Assembly: GCF_964204865.1 (NCBI RefSeq)
Contig: NC_135258.1
Span: 8,175,001-8,239,000 of the forward strand
DNA: 64,000 nt
Direction: 5' to 3'
From: Styela clava
Taxonomy: Eukaryota > Chordata > Ascidiacea > Stolidobranchia > Styelidae
Both the position numbers and the translations under genes were made by a program. Below are positions 25,520-36,994 of this stretch, piece by piece. A model generated the notes under the pieces. That model was not told the DNA's origin. It ran no database searches and was given only the letters and a program-made list of their open reading frames with translations. Numbering within the stretch: position 1 is the stretch's first letter; the number at the start of each line of letters is the position of its first letter.

Positions 25520-26000
25520 TTATCTGTCTATCTATTCCAGTAATTATAAATATTATGCTTGTACGCCAACCGCTAAGTTTATTCTTTATTTATTCCACAA
25601 ACAAACCGTTGGGTTTGGACTTTAGGAATATTTGCTGTTAATTTTCAATTAGCTGAATGTATTCCTCACCGCATCCATCCAATTTAGTTTTATTTTTGTT
25701 GTTTGGAAGGTTGAAATATTTTATCTTTTCACGCATCTTGAAAGTTTAACGCAGTGTTCAAATTACATTTATTTTAATTGGAGAAATTGTATATTGAGTT
25801 TATGATAATCTGGGATTAAAAAATACCTTAAAAAGAAAGTTTACTACACAATGTTGTGTAACTTTGAAACGCGACGAAAACCGATAAATCTAAATACAAA
25901 AATCAAAACACTTGTTTGATACAATCGTACAAATCTTAGCGTCGTGATGCTTCCTCGGTTCATGCTGAGAACTGGAATCATTTTCTGTCGCTGTTTGTCA
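25520..26000 (+). repeat. Direct duplication, copy 1
   Basis: Closely matches 30650-31035 in the same orientation; shared stretches include TTTATTCTTTATTTATTCCA and AAACGCGACGAAAACCGATA. A further block shared with that copy, GGTCAACGGAA, follows at 26348. It is non-coding as far as I can see. Confidence 0.7.
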
Positions 26001-26432
26001 AAGGACCGAGGATTTCGACATAATTTTCTAGTTCAGGTCTCGAGATTAATTGTCCTAGAATTAAAAAAAAAATTTTTGGCCTCTAATTCAGTAGGCTTCC
26101 TCATGTTCAACCTACACTGCGTGTTTGTTTGTAAGACTTCGATCACATCCGATTCTTCTCCGATCCACTCCTCGCGCAATTTTGCAAAGAATTATATTGG
26201 TCGTATTTTTTGCGTTATAGTTCACTACTATTGGCCAGTATCAGAATCATTCTTGCCAGAGATGGATTCTGGGGCCAAATCACATCGTTTGTGCAATGTA
26301 AATTTGAAATGATCTCGCATATTTATATTACTTAACGGCAAGACCGGTCAACGGAACTTTGATTTAACAACACCAAGCGAATTGCCGTGCTAGATATTTT
26401 CAAAATTTCTTTTCTATCATTATGATTCTATA

Positions 26433-26697
26433 TTTTTGGACACGTTTAGTGGCCATAACGATCGTTTCAAAATTTTGTTGTTATTGTTATTGTTATTTGT
26501 CTCCGTCTCCATTTTTAAAAAATCGCTTTTCTCTTCGAATACTGGACCAATTACTTTGATATTTTCAGTGGTTAAAGATAAAATTTTTCTCCAGAAGGCT
26601 ATTACTTTTTTTTCTCGCTATGACGTCATCAAAATTATTGCCACTGGGTGGCGCTACGTGTCCATATATTTGAGCATAGCTCTCTTGTTTATTATTA
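26433..26697 (-). repeat. Dispersed repeat M2
   Basis: Nearly identical to 34135-34372: GGACACGTTTAGTGGCC, then TTGTTGTTATTG, then CGCTATGACGTCATCAAAA, then TGTCCATATATTTGAGCATA and GCTCTCTT. The upstream flank CAAGCGAATTGCCGTGCTAG is also shared with 34898. Confidence 0.75.
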
Positions 26698-27378
26698 CGA
26701 TTTAGTAAAAGCTTTGAGTATTCACAGTCTATTGCTCTATGGACAATTTTTCGAAAATATCTAGCACGACAATTAGCTTGAATTCTAATCTATGTTATAC
26801 CTAGTTTGTTACGTAAAATTTTAAAACTGCCGACGTAAACGCAAAATTATACACGCATTCCTCTTCAAGCAGATTAAATGTGTGTCTAGAAAAGTAAATA
26901 AAAAAAAATTATTCCTCTCGTTTGTTCTCTGGAAATATAGAAAAAATGTGTGATTGTTTCGCTTATAAAGCGCGTGGTAATAAGTTAGGATGTTAAACAA
27001 TGCGAATCGGTGACAGAATACTTCTCTAAGGAGGTTTGAAAAAGAATTTTGGAGCATTTTTACGCACTCGTTTTAAAAGTCCATTGTTTATTTTCTATTG
27101 CGCTTGTATAAAACTTACGTTGGCTCTTTCGTATCAATACTAGCTCTTCTGCAACTGTAAAATTAGCGTTTCTAATAACGAGACACGTGGTTCAATTTTT
27201 AAATAGATTTGAATTCAAATCATACGACCCAATATAAAGGAAATGTGTTTTATATTTTGCAGTTAGTGGGTGAAATAATATATTTAAATCAAATATAGGG
27301 AGGGTAATTGAGTGACTTATTTCTATTATGAGATCATTTTTTCAAATTAGATAATTTCGTATAAAATATAATACTTTT

Positions 27379-27607
27379 GGTACTAGTATGTGAACCAAGA
27401 TGGCGGACACCGGAACGTAGTATGTGTACCAAGTTAGGGTTAGGCCATAATTGCAAGTTCATATACTACGAGAGTCACTTGGCCAGTCGCCGAACTCGTA
27501 ATAGAACTAGAATAAGGCAAATTGAAATAAAATTATGGCCTAACCCTAACCTGGTACACACACTACGTTCCGGTGTCCGCCATCTTGGTTCACATACTAC
27601 GGGAGTA
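27379..27607. repeat. Palindromic MITE-like repeat P1
   Basis: Standard P1 with both TTAGGGTTAGG and CCTAACCCTAACC arms. It starts about 310 bp upstream of the K2 start codon and ends about 80 bp from it, so it occupies the likely K2 promoter region. Confidence 0.87.
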
Positions 27608-27689
27608 TGATACATTTTATACTTTCTCATTGCTTTAAACTTAAGTAATATCTAGGACAAAGCTACGTTCGAGGAAAAAAAACATTGTA

Positions 27690-28715
27690 ATGAAAGTCTT
27701 ATTTGTAGTTGTCCTTGTGTCGGCCGTGATGTTATTTGTCTGCGAGGGATATAATTTTTGCAAGTATAGTGAGTATTTCTTTTTACAACTTTTCAGAAAC
27801 AATTTGTATAACCAATAAACTCAAGCGGTTTGAGATATATATAAAAATTCAGGCGCTCCGGTAGTATGTGAGCCAAGATGGCGGACACTGGAACGTAGTA
27901 TGTGTACCAGGTTAGGTTTAGGCCATATTTTTATTTCAATTTTTCTTATTTTGGAGTTTGGGGATTAGCCAAATGACTCCCGGAGTATTCGTACCGTCAA
28001 ATATGGCCTAACCGTAAACTGGTACACATACTACGTTCCGGTGTCCGCCATCTTGGTTCGCACACAACGGTAGTACCAGAATTTTTCTATATATACCATC
28101 CTGAAATTCATATTCTTACTCTACAACATCTGGCCGATTGTGTTGATGTATTTATATAACTGAAATATTTGTAAGGTGAAGCAAATCTGGATCAAAACTA
28201 TTTTTGAAAAATAATGCGGGTCCTGTTATATCATGGAGTATAAGTCAACCAAGGACTCCCTCAGTGCTTTATGATAGCAACAGTCAAAACTTTTGTATGA
28301 GCGATTCACATTCATAATATTTGCTACTCCAAAAGATTCGTCAAAAGTTCTGTGGATTTCGGAAAAATACTGGAAGGAGCCTCCATCTGGTATCAAAATT
28401 TTTCTTGATTGATTTTGTCCGGGAACTATTGAATTGATAAACAATTAATTACCGGTAGTCAACAATTCGACAATTAAAAGTTTTACTATTGGGAAAACAA
28501 TATTTTTGAGATAATATTCACCAATAACTTTTTTTCATTCAGCGAAATGCAGGAAATCGCCGCCAAACTGTACTAGGTACTGCTATGTCAAAGCATGGTA
28601 TTTTGATCGGGAGACTTGCGCCTGCAGAAAGATAAAAGCCAACAAGTACAGTATAAGACCAAAGAATGGGCTCTTCTATTCAAAAAGCCAATGTCAGAAA
28701 GTTTGTGGAGTTTAG
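27690..28715 (+). CDS. K2: secreted Cys-rich Kunitz-like peptide, 83 aa
   Basis: Two exons: 27690-27768 and 28543-28715 (TAG), with a phase 1 intron. The signal peptide MKVLFVVVLVSAVMLFVCEG is followed by a compact domain of eight cysteines. In that domain SPPNCTRYC leads into AWYFDRETCAC and the end is FYSKSQCQKVCG. The WYFD and terminal C-x3-CG parts are Kunitz-like. The central GGC Cys is missing and a C-x-C appears instead. It is paralogous to K3 (very similar exon 2) and, more distantly, to K1. It is expected to be secreted; target unknown. The intron hosts a P1 repeat at 27852-28077. AATAAA lies at 28853-28858. The stop codon overlaps a donor-like TAG/GTAATT. Confidence 0.8.
27852..28077. 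repeat. Palindromic MITE-like repeat P1 in K2 intron
   Basis: Starts GGCGCTCCGGTAGTATGTGA and ends ACACAACGGTAGTACC. The middle block is in the opposite orientation to the other copies (ATTTCAATTTTTCTTATTTT precedes the ACTCCCGGAGTATT motif). Confidence 0.85.
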
Positions 28716-29680
28716 GTAATTCTCATTTATTTATTTGCTGCCACGATACATTTACCTGATAAATCATATCTTGAGATGAAAATTATATATAATTATGCGT
28801 GGTTAGAACTTAGTAATTAATTATTCTTGAGATTCCTGTAAGATTTCGATCCAATAAAAAACAAACTTCAATCTGACTATTAGTATTTCAAGTTCCATAA
28901 TTTGCAAGAATTTCCAGCCAATGTATTTCTGCTTATTATTTATACTTACTTCCCATAATTGAATACTTATCTCTTTTATTTTAAATATCTCGTCAATACC
29001 TCGTAAAAATTGTGCAATACCAGATATATTATTCATCTTCAGAATCAAGTTGGAAGATTCTTGGATCCCATCGTTTTTTGTACTGAATTTTGTTCTATAT
29101 GTGCAAAATCGTGACTCGAATCTCAATACTGTGAATTATTTTTTGTCTAATTCAAAGCAGGTGCAAATTAGAAACAGATGCCCGATGCTACTGTTGATTA
29201 CTTACTTATACAGGAGCTATGGTTGAATGTTAGAGTTACGGTATCTTTACTGCTATAATGGAAAGTAAAATTGAGGCGTGACACAACCCAGATTGCGTTA
29301 TCTTAGCAAAGTTCAAATCTCGTAATGGAAGTTAAATAATCTATCACTCATTGAGATCAAATCGAGTTGAAATCTATAGTTGGTGTTGCTAAAATAGCTC
29401 GCGTTTTGTAAAGAAACAGTGATATATATATATATATAATGAAAAATATGTTAACAAAAATAGACCATTTTGATCGTTCTTCAAACTTCAATACAAACAG
29501 AATCCGTTGTTTCATCGAAACATTCAAAAGTTAGTAGTTTTGTTTCAGGAACTTATCTTATAATCTGAATAAATTTATTGATTTGCAAATATAGGATATC
29601 ACGGAAACGATTACAAACTCAATTAAGATGTATACATAATATTGTTTGCGTAACTTTCTCTGTATCATAGTACAACAATA

Positions 29681-30078
29681 ACAAGAGAGCTACGCCCAAA
29701 TATGTGGAAACGTCTGTTCGCAGTACAGGACGGTTTACCGTACCGTCAGATCACAGTCTACAAATATATTAACACCAAGCGAAGCAGTACAGTCGGACAC
29801 AAAACGACGTCCGATGTCGGCAGAACGTTCGATGACGTCATAGCAAACAAACACGAATCTCACAGAGCTAACAGAAATATTTGAAATAAATAAAAAGAAT
29901 AGCCTTCTGAAGAAAAGTGTTATCTGTAACCACTGAAACTTTCAGAGCAATTGGTCCAGTAATCAAAGAGGAAAGCGACTTTTCAGATTTTCCACTGGGT
30001 ATCTAAAAAGTGTCAAAAAACAAGAACAACAACAACAAAATATTGAAACGATCGCTATGTCCACTACGTGTCCAATAA
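29681..30078 (+). repeat. Dispersed repeat M2, longest copy
   Basis: Runs from ACAAGAGAGCTACGCCCAAA to CTACGTGTCCAATAAC. It includes GATGACGTCATAGC, an AATAGCCTTCTG block and an ACAAGAACAACAACAACAAA tract. The retained blocks are partly conserved among copies. No inverted ends are seen. Confidence 0.7.
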
Positions 30079-30649
30079 CAGTACAGACTGACATCACTGT
30101 ATGAACCTAATTAAAGCTGGGCAGTTCGATTCGAATAGCAAATTATTCAAAGCGGTTCAGACACAAATTTCGAATCGTCGCCATTTTGTTTTTTATTTGG
30201 CCGCCAAAGGCCGAGATGGATTCCTCATTTTTTTATTTAAATTTTTTTATTTTTTAAAATGCAATTGTCACATATGCTCGTTTTCTTCTTAAAGATTTAT
30301 TGATTAAATATGTTTCTTATTGGATGTGAACGATCAGTACACAGTGATGGGTTTTATGTTTTTAGTAATTTATGTGCCTGCGGAAGACCGATCCATCACT
30401 ATAAAAAGTCACATGCCCTTGAATATATTCCTAGTATTAGAGATTTGAATAAAAAAAAAATATTCGATTCGAGTGTGAAATTATCAGGTGATCGAAAATG
30501 ACCAGCCCTGAACCTAATCGAGTCCGGTCTATTTGGCGACCACTCAGATCCCAACTTACAGCATTACAACAGCAGGCCCACTGAAAGTTTATTTTACGTT
30601 AGTTTACACACATCAATGAGGCTTGAGGAATATTGACAGCACTTTGATA
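30079..30649. other. Intergenic, nothing recognised
   Basis: Two short open frames at about 30100-30500 show no recognisable domain and no signal peptide. Confidence 0.5.
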
Positions 30650-31035
30650 CAGCTTTATCTGTCTATATATTTTCCAGTAATTATAAATATTAGGTTTGTA
30701 CGACTACCGCTAAGTTTATTCTTTATTTATTCCACAAACAAACCGCTGGGTTCACATCTTTTTCACGCATCTTGAAAGTTACACGCAGTGTTCAAAATTA
30801 CATTCTTTTTAATTGGAGAAATTGTATATTGAGTTTATGACAATCCGAGATCAACAAATACCTCAGAAATAAAGTTTACAACACAATGTTATGTAAATTC
30901 GAAACGCGACGAAAACCGATAAATGTAAAAACAAAAATACAAAACTCTTGTTTGTTACAATCGCACAAATCTCGGAGTCGTAATGCTTCTTTGGTTCATG
31001 CTGAGAAATGGAATCATTTTCTATCGCTGTTTGTC
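30650..31035 (+). repeat. Direct duplication, copy 2
   Basis: Partner of 25520-26000. After 31035 the sequence continues with GGCCGGTCAACGGAATTTTA, which in copy 1 lies about 310 bp further on (26345). Copy 1 therefore gained an insertion or copy 2 lost sequence. Confidence 0.7.
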
Positions 31036-31847
31036 CACGTCAGGGCCGGTCAACGGAATTTTATTTCAACAACACGGTTCACAGATGGTATTTATTTTTG
31101 TCTGTATTTTGGTACCGTAGCGAATGTGGATTGTAACTATGGATAATATTGTTATTAACACATTCATATTAATAGCATGTTACATTCTCTGAAATAGGTC
31201 ACTTTATAATTCGCGACAGCGATATATTGTGCTTGTGATTATTATTCTGTTAAATGTATTTTCAATTTATCAGTATTCGGATTGGATTGTGCATCTTTAC
31301 AATATACGAACATTTGAAATTCAATACATTGTGTGCTCATTGACCTCTGAAGGAGTACAGATAGGGGTTACACTCCATAACGTGCGTTCAATAACACGGG
31401 AATTCGATCATTTCCCTATAGTACCACATCAGACAAAATCTTATGGAATCTCGTGCTATTTTATTATTAAAACGCGTAAACCGACATAGTAGCTGAAAAC
31501 TAATACGAAATTCATTACCAGGGAGATACTTTCTCGATAGAATACACTGTACAAGTCTGCCTTGAAGACCTGATTACCCTACGCAGGTTCAAATACCCTA
31601 ATCTAGAGAATATTATATGGCGAACCACGGCCTCCCGTCCGATTACCAGCCCCTGTCAAATATGGAATTAGGTAGGCCAGTTGTATGTCTCAGATGCACG
31701 GAATGTGACGGTGGAGGAAGCCGAAATCGACAACGGGTCAAACACCTACGGTAGCGACTAGCGAGGCGTCCAGCATTCTTTCACCATTGGATTCGAAGCT
31801 GCGAACATATTCAGGGTAATCGAGTGGTGCGAGAGCATGGTATATGG

Positions 31848-32392
31848 CAGAGGTGGCCAACACGTCGATCGCGATCGACCGGTCGATCGTCACGTCTCGA
31901 GCAGTCGATCGCGTCAGATGTTGAGTGTATTTTATTGAAATACCACAAAAAATTGCCTCGAACCAGTTGTGTGTTTTACAACAGAAAGAATACAGTACTT
32001 TACATGCGCAAAATACAATATACTCATCGGTTTTTGAGGCTGGACAAGCCCGAAAGCATATTATTACTTGACAAATGCAAGTTTTTCCGCTGCCAAGGTT
32101 TAAAAATGCATTGCCGAATATCGCGTGTCTAGACTGACAAACGATCTTACAATAACTTCCGCAGTATGCGAAAATTATTGTCTCACTCCAAGAGTAGTGT
32201 GATAAATTTTATTCGCAATGGTAGCAGTGGCATCAAAATTTCCAATTTGTTCTAATTATAAGCAAGCGAAGAATCGCGTTTGGAGAAAATTGTAAATTAA
32301 ATAGGCTACTGAAGTTTGAGCAGTTATGTAACATTCATTCAGTATTTATTTTTCGATGCTTGGATAATACTTGACAAGGTTTCTTGAAGAAT
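31848..32392 (+). mobile_element. hAT-like element, left-end copy without its right end
   Basis: Starts CAGAGGTGGCCAACACG followed by many GATCG motifs. It is collinear with the complete element at 35708-36986 up to GAAGAATTTTCAAC, where it runs into K3 3' flank. The left flanking 8-mer is GTATATGG (31840-31847). Confidence 0.72.
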
Positions 32393-32404
32393 TTTCAACA
32401 AATC

Positions 32405-33725
32405 AAAATTAGCACGCAATCGTTTCTAATTTGCACCCGCTTTGAATTAGACACAAACTCACAGTATTGAGATTCGAGTCACGATTTTTCGTTTATTTTG
32501 CACATATAGAACAAAATTCAGTACACAACACTGTAACAAGCGATGGGATGCTTCCAACTTGATTCTGAAGATGAATAATATACCTCGTATTACACAATTT
32601 TCAGTTTGCACACAGTTATTTACAAGGTCTTTAATTAAAATAAAAGATATACATAACTATTTATTCACGGAAGTAAATATAGATAATAAGTACAAATATA
32701 TATATTAGCTGCAAATTACCAAATTTGACATTTGGAATTCGAAACCACCTTCAACCGATATTATTACTAATAGTCAGATTGGAGTTTTTCATTTGATACA
32801 GAAATCTCAAGTATAATTAATTACTAAGTTCTAATCACGCATAATTAAATATATATATAATTTTCATCTCAAGCTATGATTTATTATGTAATGTATCGTG
32901 GCAGCAAATAAATAAATAAGAATTACCTAAACTCCACAAACTTTCTGACATTGGCTTTTCGTAAAGAAGAGCTTATTCTCTGGTTTTATATCGTACTTGC
33001 TGGTTTTTATCGTTCCGCATCCGCAGATCTCATGATCATAATACCATGCTGTGGCTTGACAGTTTCTGGTACAGGCTGGCGGCGACCCGCATTTCGCTGA
33101 ATATAAAATAATGTAATTTGCGATTATCTCAAAAATATTACTTTTTGAGTAGATCTCCACGCAAGAAAACTCTCAATTGTCAAAATATTCAGTTCTCGGT
33201 AGTTCACAGTCAAAATCAACCAAAAAAAATTGATACGAGACGGGAAGAACTTCCATTATTTTTTATGCTCGTGGAACAATGAGCGAATATCTAACTTGCA
33301 GTAGCACCCAATACCAGTGACAAGGATATTACTTGTGAATGTGAATCGCTCATATAAAAGTTTCGACTGTTACAATCATAAAGCACCGGCAGGATCCGCG
33401 ATTGACGTTTGCTTAAATGATATAATAGAAGTCGCGTTACTTTTCAAAAATAGTCTAGTTTTAGTTCTCGCTTCACCTTGCAAATATTTCAGTTGTATAT
33501 CTACACAAACGGTCAAAGGTTGCAACACGAGAATATGATTTTTAAGGTGGTATAGAAGAAATTATATATCTTATCAAACCACTTGTGATTATTGTTCGTA
33601 GAGAAGTACGTCAAAAGGTTGTGCAAGAAATACCCACTTCTGCAAGAATATCCTTCGCAGGCACAGACCATTGCGGCCGTCACAAGGACAACAACAAAAA
33701 TGGATTTCATGGCAATGCTTCTTTT
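32405..33725 (-). repeat. Inverted gene duplication, right arm (contains K3)
   Basis: Mirror image of the K2 region: 3' flank (about 32405-32926), both K3 exons, intron and 5' leader. See K2. Confidence 0.75.
32927..33710 (-). CDS. K3: secreted Cys-rich Kunitz-like peptide, 80 aa
   Basis: Two exons on the minus strand: 33710-33638 and 33096-32927, with a phase 1 intron. The chosen ATG at 33710 starts a clean signal peptide (MKSIFVVVLVTAAMVCACEG); an upstream in-frame ATG would add a basic non-signal extension. The mature part has eight cysteines in the K2 pattern: SPPACTRNC, AWYYDHEICGC and FFTKSQCQKVCGV. As in K2 the Kunitz GGC Cys is replaced by a nearby C-x-C. The reading frame is intact, so the gene may be functional. 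It lies between two copies of the same hAT-like element (31848 and 35708). It is expected to be secreted; target unknown. Confidence 0.8.
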
Positions 33726-34134
33726 CCACAAGCGTCGCTTTGTATTAGATATTCTCTGTTTTAATTTTTTGTTTGAAACCAACAAAAAGCTTTTAATAAG
33801 TGTTATAAATTATACGAAATGATATAGTTTGTAGGAAACATTTCGCAGTAGGATATTTTGCAGAAATGCGCTGCCACTAATGCAAAAATGTGTGATTTGA
33901 GAAAAACACCTTTGCCTCGTTTTAAGTAGGCTACTGCAGATTGGTCTCGCCACGTTTAAAGTAATTGCGCTTTCGCCACGTTTTGGCGGTAGCGGGGCGT
34001 TTTTATGCGGCGGCTTTTTACATGAGATTCCTCATATTGCACTCACAATTCATGTAAGTCACTTGATTGATACTTCGTATTTAATAGATATCATATTTTA
34101 CCTTCTAGCTCATCTATAAGGAATAAAACATAAT

Positions 34135-34372
34135 TGGACACGTTTAGTGGCCATAACGATCGTTTCAAAATTTTGTTGTTATTGTTATTTGACTCTGTCT
34201 CCATTTTTAAAAAATCGCTTTTCTCTTCGAATACTGGACCAATTGCTTTGATATTTTCAGTGGTTAAAGATAAAATTTTTCTCCAGAAGGCTATTACTTT
34301 TTTTTTCGCTATGACGTCATCAAAAGTATTGCCACTGGTTGGCGCTACGTGTCCATATATTTGAGCATAGCT
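34135..34372 (-). repeat. Dispersed repeat M2
   Basis: Close copy of 26433-26697, with a shorter TTG/TTA-rich tract. Confidence 0.75.
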
Positions 34373-34499
34373 CTCTTCTCTTCTCTTTTTATATTGGAGC
34401 CTATAACTCGTAACTTCAAAACGAGTTTAAATAGGGAACAATGTTTCAACTTATCGGAGATACTCTTGAAAATCAATTTTACATTAACATAAGAGCAGT

Positions 34500-35646
34500 A
34501 GTAGCGCAATAAAAAAAAATTACGCTTTAAAAACGAATGCGTGAAAATGCAAACCTATATTTTGTTCTCGAAATTCTTAATGCGATGAACTCAGAGATAC
34601 GTATTCTGCCGCTGATTCGCATTGTTTAACATCCGATCTATTTCCAAACGTGCTTTATAAGCGAAATAATCAAGCATTTTTTCTTTATTTCCAGGCGACA
34701 AATGAGAGCAATAAATATTTTTCATCATAAAAAAGAAGTACTTTTCAAGACACACATTTAAACTGATTAAATAGAAATGCGTCTGTAATTTTGCGTCTGA
34801 TCCTGTAGTTTAAAAATGTTATATAACAAATTAGCTATTAAAAAAATAAGAATATAGATAAATAAATTATCGAAAAATAACATAGATTGAATCCAAGCGA
34901 ATTGCCGTGCTAGTTATTTTCAAAGTTTCTTTTTTATCAGTTTGGTTCTATATGCCATATTACGATGTAGTAACAGCTTTTTATGTTCATAGTCTATTGC
35001 TCCATGGACAATTTCTCGAAGTCAAATATTACACGTATGTATACTATACCGCGAGATGGATTCGATCGGATTCTAAATAAGTAGTATTAAGTTTATTTTG
35101 AATTCCATAATCAGCGTAATAGACGATAAAATAATTGATGAAACAATGAATAAACTGATTTTAAAATAACAATGGGTCTTAATAAATAAATCTCCTATAC
35201 CCCTCCGTCCTACCTTTCCGCCAACTCTTTTTCCAGCTTTTGTGTTTATGTTGTCTAAACTTGACATAACAGCACTATATTGAAAATTATTTACAATTAC
35301 TTTTATGATATTTGGATTATAATATTGCTCAGGTTTCAACTTAAATTTGGAAATCATCGTTTGGCTATTATATCTGTAGGAACCCTCCGCCACTAATGCA
35401 AAATTTGAGATTTGGGGAAAACAGGACAGTCACGTTTTAAGTAATTGCGAGTTTTGAGTGCAGTAGGTCTACAGCAGATTGCGCTTCTATTAATGAAAAC
35501 AAAATTGTAACCGGATAACTACCATTTTTTTATTGTTAGCGATGACGGGAGTATTCTATTGTTGTGACCTTTCTGCGAAAGATCCTGGTCATCTAGTGAG
35601 GTTGGGAGTTCATGCATTTCCCTGCCTCGTAATAACAAGGCAGTGA
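34500..35646. repeat. Mosaic of local duplications
   Basis: 34590-34810 is the reverse complement of part of 26820-27050. 34898-35030 matches 26376-26780 without its M2 insertion. 35539-35646 matches 25208-25320. No coding exon is recognised. Confidence 0.55.
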
Positions 35647-35707
35647 GTGAATTATCAAACAGCACCATGTTTTAATCGTACGGTAAAATGTGATGATTCG
35701 TATATAA

Positions 35708-36986
35708 CAGGGCTGGCCAACACGTCGATCGCCACGTCTCGAGCAGTCGATCGCGTCTGATGTTGAGTGTATCGAAAATTGCCTCGAACCAGTTGTTTTT
35801 TTACAACAAGAAGAACACAGTACTTTACATGCACAAAATACAATATACACATACAGTATTTGAGTCTGGGCAAGTCCGAAAAGCATATTATTACGTGACA
35901 AATGCAAGTTTTTCCGCTCGAAAATGCAGTGCCGAATATCGCGTGTCTAGACTGACAAACGATCCTACAATAACTTCCGCAGTATGCGAAAGTATTCCGC
36001 AGTATGCAAAAGTTATTGTCTCACTCCAAGAGTAGTGTGATAAATTTTTATTGCAATGGTAGCAGTGGCATCAAAATGCCCAATTTGTTCCAATACTAAG
36101 CAAGCGAAGAATCGTGTTCGAAGAAAATTGTAAAATCGATAGGCTACTGTAGTTTGAGCAGTCAATCAATCAATCAATCAATCAATCAATTTTATTTGGT
36201 CACTCTGATACTAACAAAACACAAAACAACAACAAAGGGACAAACAAAATACAGAGGACCTGGAGGACGGGCATAACTTAATAATAAAGTTAAATACTTA
36301 CAAGAACGTGCCCGTCCCCCAAAAACAGTCAGAACACAATAAAAAAAACAAAAACACGATGTGACATCGGGCAATATCTTATAAATTCAAATTAAAATGT
36401 GAGACGTGTATGTGCTTTTCCTATAGATATATGGATTAAAGAACACTCGCTGCCGAAAAATGGTGCTGTTGTGGGCCTAGTTCAATTATATTGCAAAAGT
36501 AACACAGTGACAAATTTTTTTTACTAGAAAACAAGCTCGGTAAATGGATTGGATGTTCCATAGCAGTTTATGCACAAGTGTAATCATGTAACATTTATTC
36601 AATATCTATATTTCGCTGTTTGGATAATACTTGGCAAGGTTTCTTGAAGAATTTTCAACGCTTACGAATGAAAATTAGGCACGTCCTTTATCTGAATTGT
36701 ATGATTAAAATAATTAATGAAACAAAATAATAATGCTACAATTAAATATTTAAATCAACAACTTAAATGGAACACAAAAAAATACAAATTTTTTGTCAAT
36801 TTTAATAATAATGTGCCCGAAAAGCCTTTTTATTAGCAGCGGTGAAATTTTTTGTATGGGTGTGTGCAGTTATCTGCACCATCAATGCCCATTCGTTTTG
36901 TGCAGGACCTTACTACCGATCAGTCGATCGCGATCTATTTTGAAGATTTTAGTCGATCACGATCGAAAGCAGGTTAGCCACCCCTG
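35708..36986 (+). mobile_element. hAT-like element, complete copy with an insertion
   Basis: Left end CAGGGCTGGCCAACACG; the right end reads (reverse strand) CAGGGGTGGCTAACCTGC. GATCG-rich subterminal motifs are present at both ends. It is 1279 bp including a younger retroelement tail at 36163-36577. The flanking 8-mers GTATATAA and GTGTATGG agree at only 5 of 8 positions. Confidence 0.75.
36163..36577 (-). mobile_element. Non-LTR retroelement 3' fragment with (CAAT)n tail
   Basis: Interrupts the hAT copy at a point where 31848-32392 is continuous. It begins with seven CAAT units then TTTTATTTGGTCAC, that is, a 3' tail seen on the reverse strand. AGCAGT occurs on both sides and may be the target duplication. 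Confidence 0.6.
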
Positions 36987-36994
36987 GTGTATGG

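Larger units (their letters stand above)
27690..29190 (+). repeat. Inverted gene duplication, left arm (contains K2)
   Basis: The K2 gene, its intron (the AATCGCTCATA/TATGAGCGATT block near 28295) and about 480 bp of 3' flank match the reverse complement of 32405-33725. The match stops near 29190 (GTGCAAATTAGAAAC), the mirror of 32425. The intron P1 copy is present only on this side. Confidence 0.75.

Noticed and set aside
28226-28444. Open frame in K2 intron resembling one at 33317-33538
   Set aside because: The resemblance comes from the K2/K3 inverted duplication of intron sequence; neither has gene signals.
29420-29445. Alternating TA run
   Set aside because: Simple microsatellite in AT-rich DNA; no sign of function.
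36163-36190. Tandem CAATCAAT array considered as a CRISPR-like or satellite array
   Set aside because: It is a simple 4-bp tail at the end of a non-LTR element; no spacers.
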